In this document: positions 45,262-54,260 of the stretch, piece after piece
Layout: every line of letters starts with the position of its first letter
How positions within the stretch are numbered: the stretch's first letter is position 1
From: Paraburkholderia aromaticivorans
Lineage (GTDB): Bacteria; Pseudomonadota; Gammaproteobacteria; Burkholderiales; Burkholderiaceae
DNA length: 64,000 nt
NCBI RefSeq assembly: GCF_012689525.1
Contig: NZ_CP051516.1
Span: 806,001 to 870,000, forward strand
Direction: 5' to 3'
Translations under genes and position numbers: made by a program
The notes under the pieces: model-generated
What the model was told of the DNA's origin: nothing
The model's database searches: none
Seen by the model: the letters and a program-made list of their open reading frames with translations, nothing else

Positions 45262-47214
45262 TCACGCCGCTAGCCCGGCAGGCTGGCCGCCGAGATAGGC
45301 TTCGATGACTTTTTCGTTCGACTGAATATCGGCAGGCTTGCCTTCGGCGATCTTCTGCCCGAAGTCCAGCACCGAAACGCGGTCGCACACGCTCATCACC
45401 ACGTCCATGTGATGCTCGATCAGCACGACGGTAATGCCGTGATCGCGTACTTTGCGCATGATCGCGACCAGTTCCTTGATATCCGGCGCGGTGAGCCCGG
45501 CGGCGGGTTCGTCCAGAAGCAGCAGTTGCGGATCGAGCGCGAGCGCCCGCGCGATTTCGAGCAGGCGCTGTTTGCCGTACGGCAGGTTGCGTGCCTCCTC
45601 GGCGGCGACATTGTCCAGGCCGACGAACCGCAGCATGCCGAACGCGCGCTCGCGGGCGGCGCGTTCCTCGCGTCGATAGCGCGACGACATCAGGCCGACA
45701 TCCGCAAGATTCGCGTTGAACGTGTGATGCAGGCCGACCAGCACATTCTCGAGCGCGGTCATCTCGCCGAACAACTGCACGTTCTGGAAAGTGCGCGCGA
45801 TTCCAGACAGCGCAATCTGTGCGGAGGTCTTGCCCGCGAGCGACGCGCCGCGATACTCGAGCGTGCCCGCGGTCGGCACATAGATGCCGGTCAGCACGTT
45901 CATCATCGTGCTTTTTCCCGATCCGTTCGGGCCGATCAGTCCGTGAATCGTGCCGCGCTGCACGGTCAGATCGACGTTGTTGAGCGCCTTCAGTCCGCTG
46001 AACTGCATCAGGATGCCGCGCAATTGCAGAATGTCTTCCGTGCCGCCCGCATGCACCGCCTGAATTGCATCGCCACCCATCGTGGCCGGTCGCGTGGTGT
46101 CGACGGTAACCGTGCGGACCCGGCCATGCATCACGATCTTGCGCACAAAGCCGACCACGCCGTCCTGCAGGTAATACACCACCAGCAAAATCATCAGCCC
46201 GAAGATCGTCAGCCGCCAGTCGGCGAGCGTGTCGATCCGGTAGGAAAACGCGGCGAGACCTGCCGTGCCCAAAACCGGAATCGCGACCTTGCGCGGCGTG
46301 GACACCTTGCGAGCCAACGCGACGCCCGCGCCGATCACGACGACTGTTGCCAGCACGGAGGCGACAGTGCGGAACATGTCGATGTCGTCGAGCAGTTTGG
46401 GCAGCAGCACGATGATCGCCGAGCCGAGCAATGCGCCAGTGCGGGTCTTGCGGCCGCCCATGATGATCGCGAGCAGGAACAGGATGGTGAGTTCGAAGTT
46501 ATATGTATTCGGCGAGATGTACTGCTCGGAATACGAATAGAGGCAACCGGCCAGTCCGGCAAACCCGGCGCTGATCACGAACGCGTAGACCTTGTAGCGG
46601 TACACCGAGACACCCATGCAGTCCGACGCGATCGGACTGTCGCGCAGCGCTTCGAACGCGCGGCCCAGATGCGATCTCAGCACGCGGTGCACGACGATTA
46701 GCGAGGCGACCAGCAGCGCCGCGACGAGCCAGTAGTACTCGACCTCGTTCATCGGCCGGCCGCCGATCAAAGGCTTCGGGATCTTCACGCCCATCGGCCC
46801 GTTGGTCAGAAAGTCCATCTCGTTGATGAGAATCTGCAGGATCGTGCCGAACGCCAGCGTCACCATCGCGAGGTAAGGACCGGACACGCGCAACGCCGGC
46901 AGCGCGAGAATCGCGCCGAAGGCCGCCGTGATGAGAATCGCCAGCGGCGCGGTGACGATGAACGGCATGCCGAGCTTGAAGAACAACACGCCGGCCGTGT
47001 AGGCGCCGACGCCGAACAACCCGGCATGCCCGAGCGACACCTGCCCTGTATAACCGACCACGATGTCGAGACCGAAGAGCAGGATCGCGTAGATCATGAT
47101 CGTCTCAAGCAGATGGATGTAATACGGGTTCCCCGACAACACGGGAAACACCGCGAGCGCGATCAGCGCCAGTGCGGACGCAATGAGCTTCTTCGGATTC
47201 ACGGCGGTCCTCAC
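45262..47214 (-). CDS. livMG: LivM-LivG fusion: permease and ATPase of a branched-chain amino acid transporter
   Basis: The protein has 650 residues and joins two usually separate subunits. The N-terminal part (to about 360) is a LivM-type permease with eight or more helices and SLGHAGLFGVGAY; an extra hydrophobic stretch (LADWRLTIFGLMILLVVYYLQ) and a hydrophilic linker follow. The C-terminal part (about 395-650) is a LivG-type ATPase with Walker A GPNGSGKST, ARTFQNVQLF and LLLDEPAAGL. The fusion tethers one ATPase to one permease. Its ATG overlaps the stop of livH. It is thirty bases before livF. Confidence 0.92.
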   Translation of the reverse strand: MRTAVNPKKLIASALALIALAVFPVLSGNPYYIHLLETIMIYAILLFGLDIVVGYTGQVSLGHAGLFGVGAYTAGVLFFKLGMPFIVTAPLAILITAAFGAILALPALRVSGPYLAMVTLAFGTILQILINEMDFLTNGPMGVKIPKPLIGGRPMNEVEYYWLVAALLVASLIVVHRVLRSHLGRAFEALRDSPIASDCMGVSVYRYKVYAFVISAGFAGLAGCLYSYSEQYISPNTYNFELTILFLLAIIMGGRKTRTGALLGSAIIVLLPKLLDDIDMFRTVASVLATVVVIGAGVALARKVSTPRKVAIPVLGTAGLAAFSYRIDTLADWRLTIFGLMILLVVYYLQDGVVGFVRKIVMHGRVRTVTVDTTRPATMGGDAIQAVHAGGTEDILQLRGILMQFSGLKALNNVDLTVQRGTIHGLIGPNGSGKSTMMNVLTGIYVPTAGTLEYRGASLAGKTSAQIALSGIARTFQNVQLFGEMTALENVLVGLHHTFNANLADVGLMSSRYRREERAARERAFGMLRFVGLDNVAAEEARNLPYGKQRLLEIARALALDPQLLLLDEPAAGLTAPDIKELVAIMRKVRDHGITVVLIEHHMDVVMSVCDRVSVLDFGQKIAEGKPADIQSNEKVIEAYLGGQPAGLAA

Positions 47215-48086
47215 ACTTTCTTGATCGACGTCTTGCCGAACAGGCCGGCAGGTTTCAACGCGAGCACGATCAGCAGCAGCACGAGCCCGGGCACGTCCTT
47301 GTAGCCGGTGGAAATGTAGAAGCCGGTCGTCGTCTCGGCGATGCCGAGAATCACGCCGCCCACCACGATACCCAGCCCGCTCGACAGGCCGCCGATGATC
47401 GCCACCGCGAACGCCTTGAGTCCGAGCACGGCGCCCATCGTCGCGCCGGTGAGCGTGAGCGGCGCGATCAGCACGCCGGCAAAAGCCGCGGTCAGCGACG
47501 ACAGCGCGTACGAAAACGTGATGACGAGACCGGTGTTGATGCCCATCAACGCCGCGGCGTCGCGGTCGTTCGCGGTGGCCACTACCGCCTTGCCGAAGAT
47601 CGTCTTGCGGTTGAAGAACTCGACCGCCAGCATCATGACGAGGGCGCCGCCGACCACCAGCAATTCCATCGGCAGCACATTGGCGCCGAATACTTTCAGC
47701 GGAGCTTCCGGAAGCGGGGAAGGGAAGCGCAGATCGTCGCGGCCCCAGAGGTTCTCCGCGACGTTCTTGAAGATGATGCCGAGCGCGATCGTCGACATGA
47801 TCCAGCCGAATTCGGATTTGATCTTGATCGCGGGCCGCACACCGATCCGTTCGACAAACGCGCCTTGCAGCAGACCGAACACGCAGACGAGCGGAATCAT
47901 CAGCCAGTAGTTGACGCCGAGCGTGACGAGCGTGAGGCCGACCAGCGCGCCGAGCATGAGCGCATCGCCCTGGCCGAAGTTGAGCGTGCCGGACGTGGCG
48001 AACGTGAGTTGATAGCCGAATGCGATCACGGCGTAGATCATGCCGAGCGCAATGCCGCTATAGATGAGCTGCAGAAGAATGGCCAT
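47211..48086 (-). CDS. livH: Branched-chain amino acid ABC transporter permease LivH
   Basis: The 291-residue permease has about eight hydrophobic helices. YSGIALGMIYAVIAFGYQLTF at the N-terminus, NFGQGDALMLGA and AIIGGLSSGLGIVVGG near the C-terminus are LivH features. It makes the transmembrane pore with the LivM part of the fusion protein. It follows livK after a 118-base gap containing a stable stem-loop, and overlaps livMG by four bases. Confidence 0.94.
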   Translation of the reverse strand: MAILLQLIYSGIALGMIYAVIAFGYQLTFATSGTLNFGQGDALMLGALVGLTLVTLGVNYWLMIPLVCVFGLLQGAFVERIGVRPAIKIKSEFGWIMSTIALGIIFKNVAENLWGRDDLRFPSPLPEAPLKVFGANVLPMELLVVGGALVMMLAVEFFNRKTIFGKAVVATANDRDAAALMGINTGLVITFSYALSSLTAAFAGVLIAPLTLTGATMGAVLGLKAFAVAIIGGLSSGLGIVVGGVILGIAETTTGFYISTGYKDVPGLVLLLIVLALKPAGLFGKTSIKKV

Positions 48087-48121
48087 CGTCGACCGCCTTG
48101 GAGTTCACCGGATATGAAGCA

Positions 48122-48153
48122 AAGCCGCGCCCGCCTCGAGGCGGGTGCGGCTT
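48122..48153 (-). promoter_or_regulatory. Stem-loop between livK and livH
   Basis: Fourteen base pairs, including one G-T pair, close a TCGA loop. It lies 3' of livK and 5' of livH in one transcription direction, the usual place for a structure that stabilises the binding-protein mRNA or partly terminates, giving more LivK than permease. No U tract follows directly. Confidence 0.7.
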
Positions 48154-48204
48154 CGTAGCATGCCGCCGCGCGTGCTTCGCGCTTACTTCGCGCTTATTTC
48201 ACGC

Positions 48205-49422
48205 TCAGTTCGCCGAGATCGCCTGCTTGCTGCGCAACTGGCTGCCGCCTTTCTTGTCGGCTTCGTACGCGTAGACCACGCGGCCGCCCTTGACCTCGCC
48301 GACCACCGGGACGTTCGGGCTGATCGCTTCGTGGTCGTCGTGCGTGAAGGGTTTGTCGTAGACCATCACGACGCCTTCCACCTTGGTGTTGAGGCTTTCG
48401 AGCGCGGCGCGCACTTTCGGGCCGTCGGTCGAGCCGGCCTGGGTGATCGCGGCGGCCAGCAGATAGACCGAGTCGTAACCTTGCGCGGCGGACACCGGCG
48501 AGTCGATGCGGTTGTTCTTCGGCTTGAATTCCTTCAGATACGCTTCGATAAAGGCTTTACGCTTCGGCGTGTTGGCCTCCTGAATGAAGGTCTGCGGCAT
48601 GCGCGCGCCTTCGCCGTTGGTGCTCGCGTTGTCGATATAGTTCGCCATCGACAGGGTCCAGCTGCCGATCAGCGGCACTTTCCAGCCGAGCTTGGCCATG
48701 CCGTTGGCGATCTGCGCGAGTTCCGGTCCGATCCCATACGTCAGCACCGCTTCCGCGCCGGCCTCTTTGGCCTTGAGCAGTTGCGCGGTCATGTCGACGT
48801 CCTTGATATTGAATTTCTCGACGGCGACGGGTTTCACGCCTTTCGCAGCGAGCGCTTTTTCGAGGTCTTCGCGGCCGAGCTGACCGTAGTTGGTCGAGTC
48901 GGCGAGAATCGCGACCTTCTTGAAGCCGCGTTTGGTCACGGCTTCTTCGACGATCATCGGCGCCTGGATACGGTCCGCGGCCGCATTGCGGAACACGTAG
49001 TTATCGGGCTGATCGGTGAACTGCTTCGTCACGATGCTGCCTGTGGCGACGTTGTTGAACACGGGGATGTTCGCTTCCTGGAAGAAGCGTTGCGAGGCGA
49101 GCGCGACGCCGGTATTGATGTAGCCGACCACCGCCACGACTTTTTCCTTGTTGATCAGCTCTTGCGCGATCTGCACGCCGCGTTCGTTCTTCGCTTCGTC
49201 ATCGCGTTCCACCAGTACGATCTGGCGACCCAGCACGCCGCCGGCCTTGTTGATCTCCGCGGTCGCGAGGCGCACGCCGTCGCGCATACTGACGCCCATC
49301 GAAGACGAGCCACCGGTGAAAGGTCCGTCGACGCCGATCTTGATCGGATCCGCCGCATAGCTGACATTGGCGAGGGCACAAAGGGCGAGCGCACCCACAA
49401 CGCTCTTCAAGCGAATTCCCAT
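48205..49422 (-). CDS. livK: Branched-chain amino acid ABC transporter periplasmic binding protein LivK
   Basis: The protein has 405 residues. An N-terminal signal peptide (MGIRLKSVVGALALCALANV, cleaved after SYA) is followed by KIGVDGPFTGGSSSMG, the typical opening of LIVBP-type proteins. Motifs such as LATAEINKAGGVLGR and VVAVVGYINTGVA are conserved in this class (periplasmic binding protein type I). It captures the amino acid or amide and delivers it to LivH/LivM. First gene of the operon, as usual. Confidence 0.95.
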   Translation of the reverse strand: MGIRLKSVVGALALCALANVSYAADPIKIGVDGPFTGGSSSMGVSMRDGVRLATAEINKAGGVLGRQIVLVERDDEAKNERGVQIAQELINKEKVVAVVGYINTGVALASQRFFQEANIPVFNNVATGSIVTKQFTDQPDNYVFRNAAADRIQAPMIVEEAVTKRGFKKVAILADSTNYGQLGREDLEKALAAKGVKPVAVEKFNIKDVDMTAQLLKAKEAGAEAVLTYGIGPELAQIANGMAKLGWKVPLIGSWTLSMANYIDNASTNGEGARMPQTFIQEANTPKRKAFIEAYLKEFKPKNNRIDSPVSAAQGYDSVYLLAAAITQAGSTDGPKVRAALESLNTKVEGVVMVYDKPFTHDDHEAISPNVPVVGEVKGGRVVYAYEADKKGGSQLRSKQAISAN

Positions 49423-49585
49423 AACTGTCTCCGTAGCATGTCTTTTCTTGCATGAAGCCTCGATGCGGGCTCATGCGCGCCGATTCACACGTTCTTAGGA
49501 AGCCTGACCGTCAATCGGTGAGTCAGTATAGAAATCGTAAAGTATTAGTAATATTCGGAATTACCCGCGTGGTGCAATCCCGCAA

Positions 49586-49634
49586 TCGACGGCGGCGGAG
49601 CCCCTGCCTGGCGGCTCCTTCGCGCCGCCGTCGA
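49586..49634 (-). other. Large stem-loop after galE
   Basis: TCGACGGCGGCG and CGCCGCCGTCGA are perfect 12-bp inverted repeats; the region between contains a smaller GGAGCC/GGCTCC pair. It lies 13 bases beyond the galE stop, between galE and the livK promoter. There is no T tract, so it may be a processing or weak termination element for galE. Confidence 0.55.
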
Positions 49635-49646
49635 CCTTCAATCAAC

Positions 49647-50669
49647 TCACGCGAAACCTTGCGGATTCGTCGATTGCCAGCGCCAGTGATCCGCGCACAT
49701 CCGCTCGATGCCGAACTGCGCGCGCCAGCCGATGATCTTCTCGGCCGCCGCCGGATCGGCGAAACACGAGGCGACGTCGCCGGGGCGGCGCGCCACGATT
49801 TCATACGGCACCGGCCGGCCGGCGGCTTTCTCGAATGCCTTGACCACGTCGATCACGCTATAGCCCTGACCCGTGCCGAGGTTCACGACGAAACTCGCGT
49901 CGCGCTTGACCAGCGCGTCGAGCGCGGCCAGATGTCCGCGCGCCAGATCGACGACGTGGATATAGTCGCGCACGCCGGTGCCGTCGGGCGTCTCGTAGTC
50001 GCCGCCGAACACGCGCAGCTTCTCGAGCTTGCCGACCGCCACCTGCGCGACATACGGCATCAGGTTGTTCGGAATGCCGGCGGGATCTTCACCGATCAGG
50101 CCGCTCTCGTGCGCGCCGACCGGATTGAAGTAACGCAATGTGGCGATGCGCCACGACGGATCGGCGACTTCCAGATCGCGCAGCACCTGCTCGGCGATCA
50201 GCTTCGACTGGCCGTAGGGATTGGTGGCCGACAGCGGGAACGACTCGTCGATCGGCGAGCTCTTCGGCACGCCGTACACTGTCGCCGACGAACTGAACAC
50301 GAACTGCTTGACGTTACGGTCGCGCATCACGCCGAGCAAGGTCAGCAGGCTGCCGACGTTGTTGCTGTAGTACTCGATCGGCTTGGCCACCGACTCGCCC
50401 ACCGCCTTCAGCGCGGCAAAATGAATCGCGCCCGTGATCGGATGCGCGTCGAAAATACGGTTGAGCGCCGCTTCGTCGCGCGCATCGGCTTCGTAGAAGG
50501 TCACCGCCTTGCCGGCGATTTTTTCCACGCGCCGCAGCGATTCGTGGTTGCTGTTCACGAGATTGTCGATTACCACGACGTCGTAACCGCCGTTCAGCAG
50601 TTCGACACAGGTGTGCGAGCCGATAAAGCCCGCGCCGCCCGTTACCAGAATCGTGCCCTTCGTGGTCAT
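49647..50669 (-). CDS. galE: UDP-glucose 4-epimerase
   Basis: The protein has 340 residues. GGAGFIGSHTCVEL is the NAD-binding motif, FSSSATVYG and NPYGQSKLIAE carry the catalytic serine and the tyrosine-lysine pair, and RYFNPVGAHESG is a GalE hallmark. It interconverts UDP-glucose and UDP-galactose and supplies UDP-galactose for surface glycans. It lies twelve bases after a GT4 gene and is co-transcribed with two glycosyltransferases and a flippase, so its role here is in glycan synthesis rather than galactose catabolism. Confidence 0.96.
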   Translation of the reverse strand: MTTKGTILVTGGAGFIGSHTCVELLNGGYDVVVIDNLVNSNHESLRRVEKIAGKAVTFYEADARDEAALNRIFDAHPITGAIHFAALKAVGESVAKPIEYYSNNVGSLLTLLGVMRDRNVKQFVFSSSATVYGVPKSSPIDESFPLSATNPYGQSKLIAEQVLRDLEVADPSWRIATLRYFNPVGAHESGLIGEDPAGIPNNLMPYVAQVAVGKLEKLRVFGGDYETPDGTGVRDYIHVVDLARGHLAALDALVKRDASFVVNLGTGQGYSVIDVVKAFEKAAGRPVPYEIVARRPGDVASCFADPAAAEKIIGWRAQFGIERMCADHWRWQSTNPQGFA

Positions 50670-50681
50670 GCTGTTGCTCCG

Positions 50682-51830
50682 TTAAAGTAAAACGCCCGTC
50701 ATTTTCTGCACCAGGTCCTTATACGTTTCGACGACCACGCGTTCGTCGAATTCTTCCGCGACTTTCTTCCGGCCGCGTTCAGCCATGGCCCGCCGTTCAG
50801 CGCCGCTCATGTCGAGCATGCGCGCCAGCGTGGCCGCAAGGCTTTCTGCATTGCGCACTTCGCACAGCAATCCGTTGACGCCGTCCGCCACCACCTCGCG
50901 GCAGCCCGGCACGTCGGTGGCGACGATCGGCCGGCCTATCGCCGAGGCTTCCATCAGCGTGCGCGGCACGCCTTCGCGATACGACGGCAGGACCACGCAA
51001 TCCGCCTCGGCGATCAAAGGCCGCACGTCGTGCGCCTCACCAAGATACTCGATGATGCCTTCCTGTTCCCACGCCGCCACTTCTTCGCGCGTGATCGCGC
51101 TGGGATTGTCGACGCCCACCGGACCGAGCAATTGGAACCGTGCGTGCGGGTAACGTTCACGCAAACGCCGCGCGGCTTCGACATATTCGCCCACGCCCTT
51201 GTCCCACAGCAGCCGCCCGATCAGCACGAAGCGGTAATCGGTCCGCTCGGGCAACGGCGTGAAGGCGAACTGCACGAGGTCGACGCCTTCGCCATGCAAC
51301 AACCTCGCACGCTCAGGATGCACCAACAAATTCTGTTCGACAAACGCGGCTTGATCGTCGCGATTCAAAAACCATATTTCGCGCGGGAAACGGAACGCAA
51401 AACGATACAGTTTCTTGGCCACCTGAGCGGCGCGGCTATGCTGGATGAACACGTAGCCCAATCCGGTTGTGACCGCAACCGACTGCACCCCCGCGAGCTT
51501 CGCGGCGATCGAACCATAGATATTCGGCTTGATCGTGTAGTGGAACACCACGTGCGGGCGAATCGTCCGGTATTGCCGGTAGAGCGCGTACAGCGTGCGC
51601 AGATCATCGCGTGGACTGGTGCCTTTGGACGACACCGGCAATTCGATGCAGCGGCAGCCCATGGCGGTGAGCAGTTCGAACGTGCGGTCGCGCGGCGCGA
51701 GCACCGTCACGTCGACGCCGCGTCCGACCAGCATACGGATCAGCCCTTGCCGATAGGTATAGATTGCCCAGGCGGTGTTACAGACGAGTGTAATGCGCAA
51801 CGCGGGCGTCGACTTCAAGGCAGGCTTCAT
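50682..51830 (-). CDS. Glycosyltransferase family 4
   Basis: The protein has 382 residues with a GT-B fold. The N-terminal half has LVCNTAWAIYTYRQGLIRML and VFHYTIKPNIYGSIAAKL, a motif of the WcaC/capsular GT4 group. The C-terminal half has VLIGRLLWDKGVGEYVEA and VVLPSYREGVPRTLMEASAIGRP, the E-x7-E signature. It is next to galE, so a galactosyl- or N-acetylgalactosaminyl-transferase is possible but unproven. It follows the GT2 gene by 39 bases. Confidence 0.84.
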   Translation of the reverse strand: MKPALKSTPALRITLVCNTAWAIYTYRQGLIRMLVGRGVDVTVLAPRDRTFELLTAMGCRCIELPVSSKGTSPRDDLRTLYALYRQYRTIRPHVVFHYTIKPNIYGSIAAKLAGVQSVAVTTGLGYVFIQHSRAAQVAKKLYRFAFRFPREIWFLNRDDQAAFVEQNLLVHPERARLLHGEGVDLVQFAFTPLPERTDYRFVLIGRLLWDKGVGEYVEAARRLRERYPHARFQLLGPVGVDNPSAITREEVAAWEQEGIIEYLGEAHDVRPLIAEADCVVLPSYREGVPRTLMEASAIGRPIVATDVPGCREVVADGVNGLLCEVRNAESLAATLARMLDMSGAERRAMAERGRKKVAEEFDERVVVETYKDLVQKMTGVLL

Positions 51831-51869
51831 GCGGGAACGAACTCGGCGGTGAATGGAGTGGGAAATGAT

Positions 51870-52700
51870 TTAATGGCTCGCGCGCGGCGTGAGCAGGCTG
51901 CGTTTAATCCGCTGCAGTGCGCGGTAAGGCGTCACCAGATGCAGCAGATTTTTGGCGAGGCCCAGCCAGTCGTACAGGTTGGCGGCGTTGAAGTAGCGCA
52001 GTTGCAGCCGCAGCGTCGAACTCACCTGGCGGCGCCGTTTGGTCGCGCTTATACCGCCTTCGTTCAGTTCGTAGTAGAGCCCGAGCTCCGGCAGGTTGGC
52101 GCAGTCGTAGCGCTCCATCAGACGCACGAACAGATCGAGGTCTTCCGCGGACGGGTACTCGGCGCGGTAGTTGCCGACCGCGCGCACGGCGTCGACGCGC
52201 AGCATCATCGAAGGATGCGCGAGGCATGAGCGGAAAAACCGCAAGCGGCGGATCGCGTTCGGTTCGGCGGGCGGCGTCAGCATGAAAAGTGGCTTGCCTT
52301 CGCGGGTGACGACCTGCGTCCACATGCCAAGGCCCGCCACGCGCGGATGCAATTCCATAAACAGGCGTTGTTTGGCGAGCCGCTGCGGCACACTGCGGTC
52401 GCCCGCATCGATGCGCGCCGCGTAGCGAAAGCCGCGCTGGGCAAGGGCGTCGATGCCGGTTTGCAACGCGCGTTCGATACCGCCGTTCTGCGCCATGCGC
52501 AGCACGGCGATCTTCATATTGGCGATGGCCGGCGCGACGATCGGCGGCGTGCTGCCGTCGTCGACGATCAGCACGTGCACCGGCGCGCTTTCACTGAACG
52601 AGGCGAGCGTGAGATCGACATCGGCTTGGCCGTTATAGGCGGGAATCAGCACCGCGACATCGTCGAGGGTCATTTGCGCGGCGGCGGGTGAGTTCGTCAT
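51870..52700 (-). CDS. Glycosyltransferase family 2
   Basis: The protein has 276 residues. VAVLIPAYNGQADVDLTLAS opens a GT-A fold, LIVDDGSTPP is the first acidic loop and ARIDAGDRSVPQRLAKQ contains the DxGD-type metal-binding motif. RFFRSCLAHPSMMLRVDAV and EDLDLFVRLME are acceptor-side motifs. Its ATG overlaps the stop of the flippase gene, so the two are coupled. It probably acts on the repeat unit that the flippase exports. Confidence 0.83.
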   Translation of the reverse strand: MTNSPAAAQMTLDDVAVLIPAYNGQADVDLTLASFSESAPVHVLIVDDGSTPPIVAPAIANMKIAVLRMAQNGGIERALQTGIDALAQRGFRYAARIDAGDRSVPQRLAKQRLFMELHPRVAGLGMWTQVVTREGKPLFMLTPPAEPNAIRRLRFFRSCLAHPSMMLRVDAVRAVGNYRAEYPSAEDLDLFVRLMERYDCANLPELGLYYELNEGGISATKRRRQVSSTLRLQLRYFNAANLYDWLGLAKNLLHLVTPYRALQRIKRSLLTPRASH

Positions 52701-53959
52701 GGGCGCAATTTGAAACGAATGTAATAAAGATTAACCGACGCGGCTGCCAGATAGCCTGCCGCGAGGCCGACAAGCGCGCCATACGCGCCAAGCCGCGGAA
52801 TCGCCAGCAGATTGACTACGAACGCGACAGCCAGCGCCAGTAGCCATTTCGCGAGCAACACGAACTTGGCCTGATACTTCAGCACGATCAGATTGCCGAT
52901 CGCCTCGATGCCTGCCGGCACCGACAGCCACACGGCCCAGCGGAAGATCTCGATCGCGCCTTCGAACTGCGGGCCGAACACGCGGCGGATGATTAGCCCC
53001 GCGAGCAGATCCAGCACGATCGCGCCGCTCACCATCAGCGCGGCGGTCATGGCCGTGAGCCGCCACATGTTGCGGCGCAACTGGGCGGCGTCCTGCACGC
53101 GATAGACGAAAGCGGGCGCAATGGTCTGCGCGAGCATCAAGGCGAGCGTGATCCAGTTTTCGTTCAACTGCTGGGCGGCGGAATAGCGCCCGAGATCGGC
53201 GAAGGAAATGGTCCGTTCGAGCATCAGCCGGTCCAGTTTCAGGAACAGATACATACAGATCAGGCCGAGCCAGAACACCGTGCCGGCGCTCGCGAAGTGC
53301 CTGAAGAGCGAACGGTCGAGATGCCAGCCGAGCTTGCCGCCATGCCGGCCCATGTAATAGATCAGCAGGGCCGCGCCGATGGCCGCCGATTCGAGCGCCC
53401 ACAGCCAGCCGAAGCGCGCGGGCGTGGCCGCCGCGCGTACCAGCAGATAGACCAGAGCGGCCTTCAGCACCGCAGTGCTCATACTGGTGAGCAACTGCGG
53501 CTTGCTGTGGGTCATGCTTTGCAGCCACGCGTTGATCACGCCGACAAACGGTTCGCGAAACAGCATGGTCACGGCGAGGCCAGCGAGCATGGCGCCGACC
53601 AGCGGTTCGAAGAGATGCAAGGCGATGCCGAGCCAGGTGAGCAGCAAGGCCGCCACCGACACGGAAATGCGCAGCGCGAACGCGCTGCCCAGCACGGTGC
53701 CAAGCTGCGCCGGCGGCCGGCTGACGATGGTGGGCACCAGAATCTCCGCGCCGCAAACCCAGGTAATGGGCGAGAGCACCAGCAGCAGCGTGTTCGCGTA
53801 TTGCCATTTGCCGAACGTATCCGGCCCGAAGTAGCGCGCCAGCATGCCGCTGATCACGATCGCCACGCCGATCTGCGTGAGCCGCTCCAGCCCGAGCCAG
53901 ACGATATTCGTGAAGGCGCGCGTGACGTCCGGATTGGCGAAGCGTTTGAGCGTCAGCAT
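52697..53959 (-). CDS. Polysaccharide flippase, Wzx/MATE-like (second in window)
   Basis: The protein has 420 residues from ATG 53959. ATG 54037 is an alternative, and the open frame goes back to a TTG at 54070; no good ribosome site helps. It has about twelve to fourteen hydrophobic helices, starting NIVWLGLERLTQIGVAIVIS. This class moves undecaprenyl-linked oligosaccharides. It heads the minus-strand order flippase-GT2-GT4-galE and is divergent from manB. No polymerase gene adjoins it, so the unit may be polymerised by a Wzy encoded elsewhere or used as a single oligosaccharide. Confidence 0.82.
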   Translation of the reverse strand: MLTLKRFANPDVTRAFTNIVWLGLERLTQIGVAIVISGMLARYFGPDTFGKWQYANTLLLVLSPITWVCGAEILVPTIVSRPPAQLGTVLGSAFALRISVSVAALLLTWLGIALHLFEPLVGAMLAGLAVTMLFREPFVGVINAWLQSMTHSKPQLLTSMSTAVLKAALVYLLVRAAATPARFGWLWALESAAIGAALLIYYMGRHGGKLGWHLDRSLFRHFASAGTVFWLGLICMYLFLKLDRLMLERTISFADLGRYSAAQQLNENWITLALMLAQTIAPAFVYRVQDAAQLRRNMWRLTAMTAALMVSGAIVLDLLAGLIIRRVFGPQFEGAIEIFRWAVWLSVPAGIEAIGNLIVLKYQAKFVLLAKWLLALAVAFVVNLLAIPRLGAYGALVGLAAGYLAAASVNLYYIRFKLRP

Positions 53960-54260
53960 CCGCTGGCCGCTCGCCGGTCCGCTCGCGCTGAGCGTGCTGA
54001 CCGTGCCTCTGACATCGCGAGCACGCGCGGTGCGCATGATCCGAGCGGCGCAGTGCGCGCGTTTGCCCAACCCGCCGACTGTCGCGGCAACTTTACATTT
54101 GGAGGGCGTCTAAGCATTAGAATGGTGCTATAAGGCTGGTCCGAAAGGCGCAATTATAAGTTGGAACCGGATCGCTTCCGGCAAGGGCGCATCGCTGTCT
54201 TTTACCGATTCATCGGCGGTGCGTCGGTCAAAATTTTCCATTGCACGCAAGTGAGCCAAC
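53960..54260. promoter_or_regulatory. Divergent region between flippase gene and manB
   Basis: These 301 bases should contain both promoters. A TATAAG-like element near 54155 could be the -10 for manB. Part of the region is open in the flippase frame and may be coding if an upstream start is used. Confidence 0.45.

Noticed and set aside
45409..46701. 430-codon open frame on the plus strand
   Set aside because: It is antisense to the LivM-LivG gene and rich in His, Gln and Arg, as antisense frames of membrane protein genes are.
48145..49455. 436-codon open frame on the plus strand
   Set aside because: It covers livK in reverse. livK has a signal peptide and family motifs; this frame has none.
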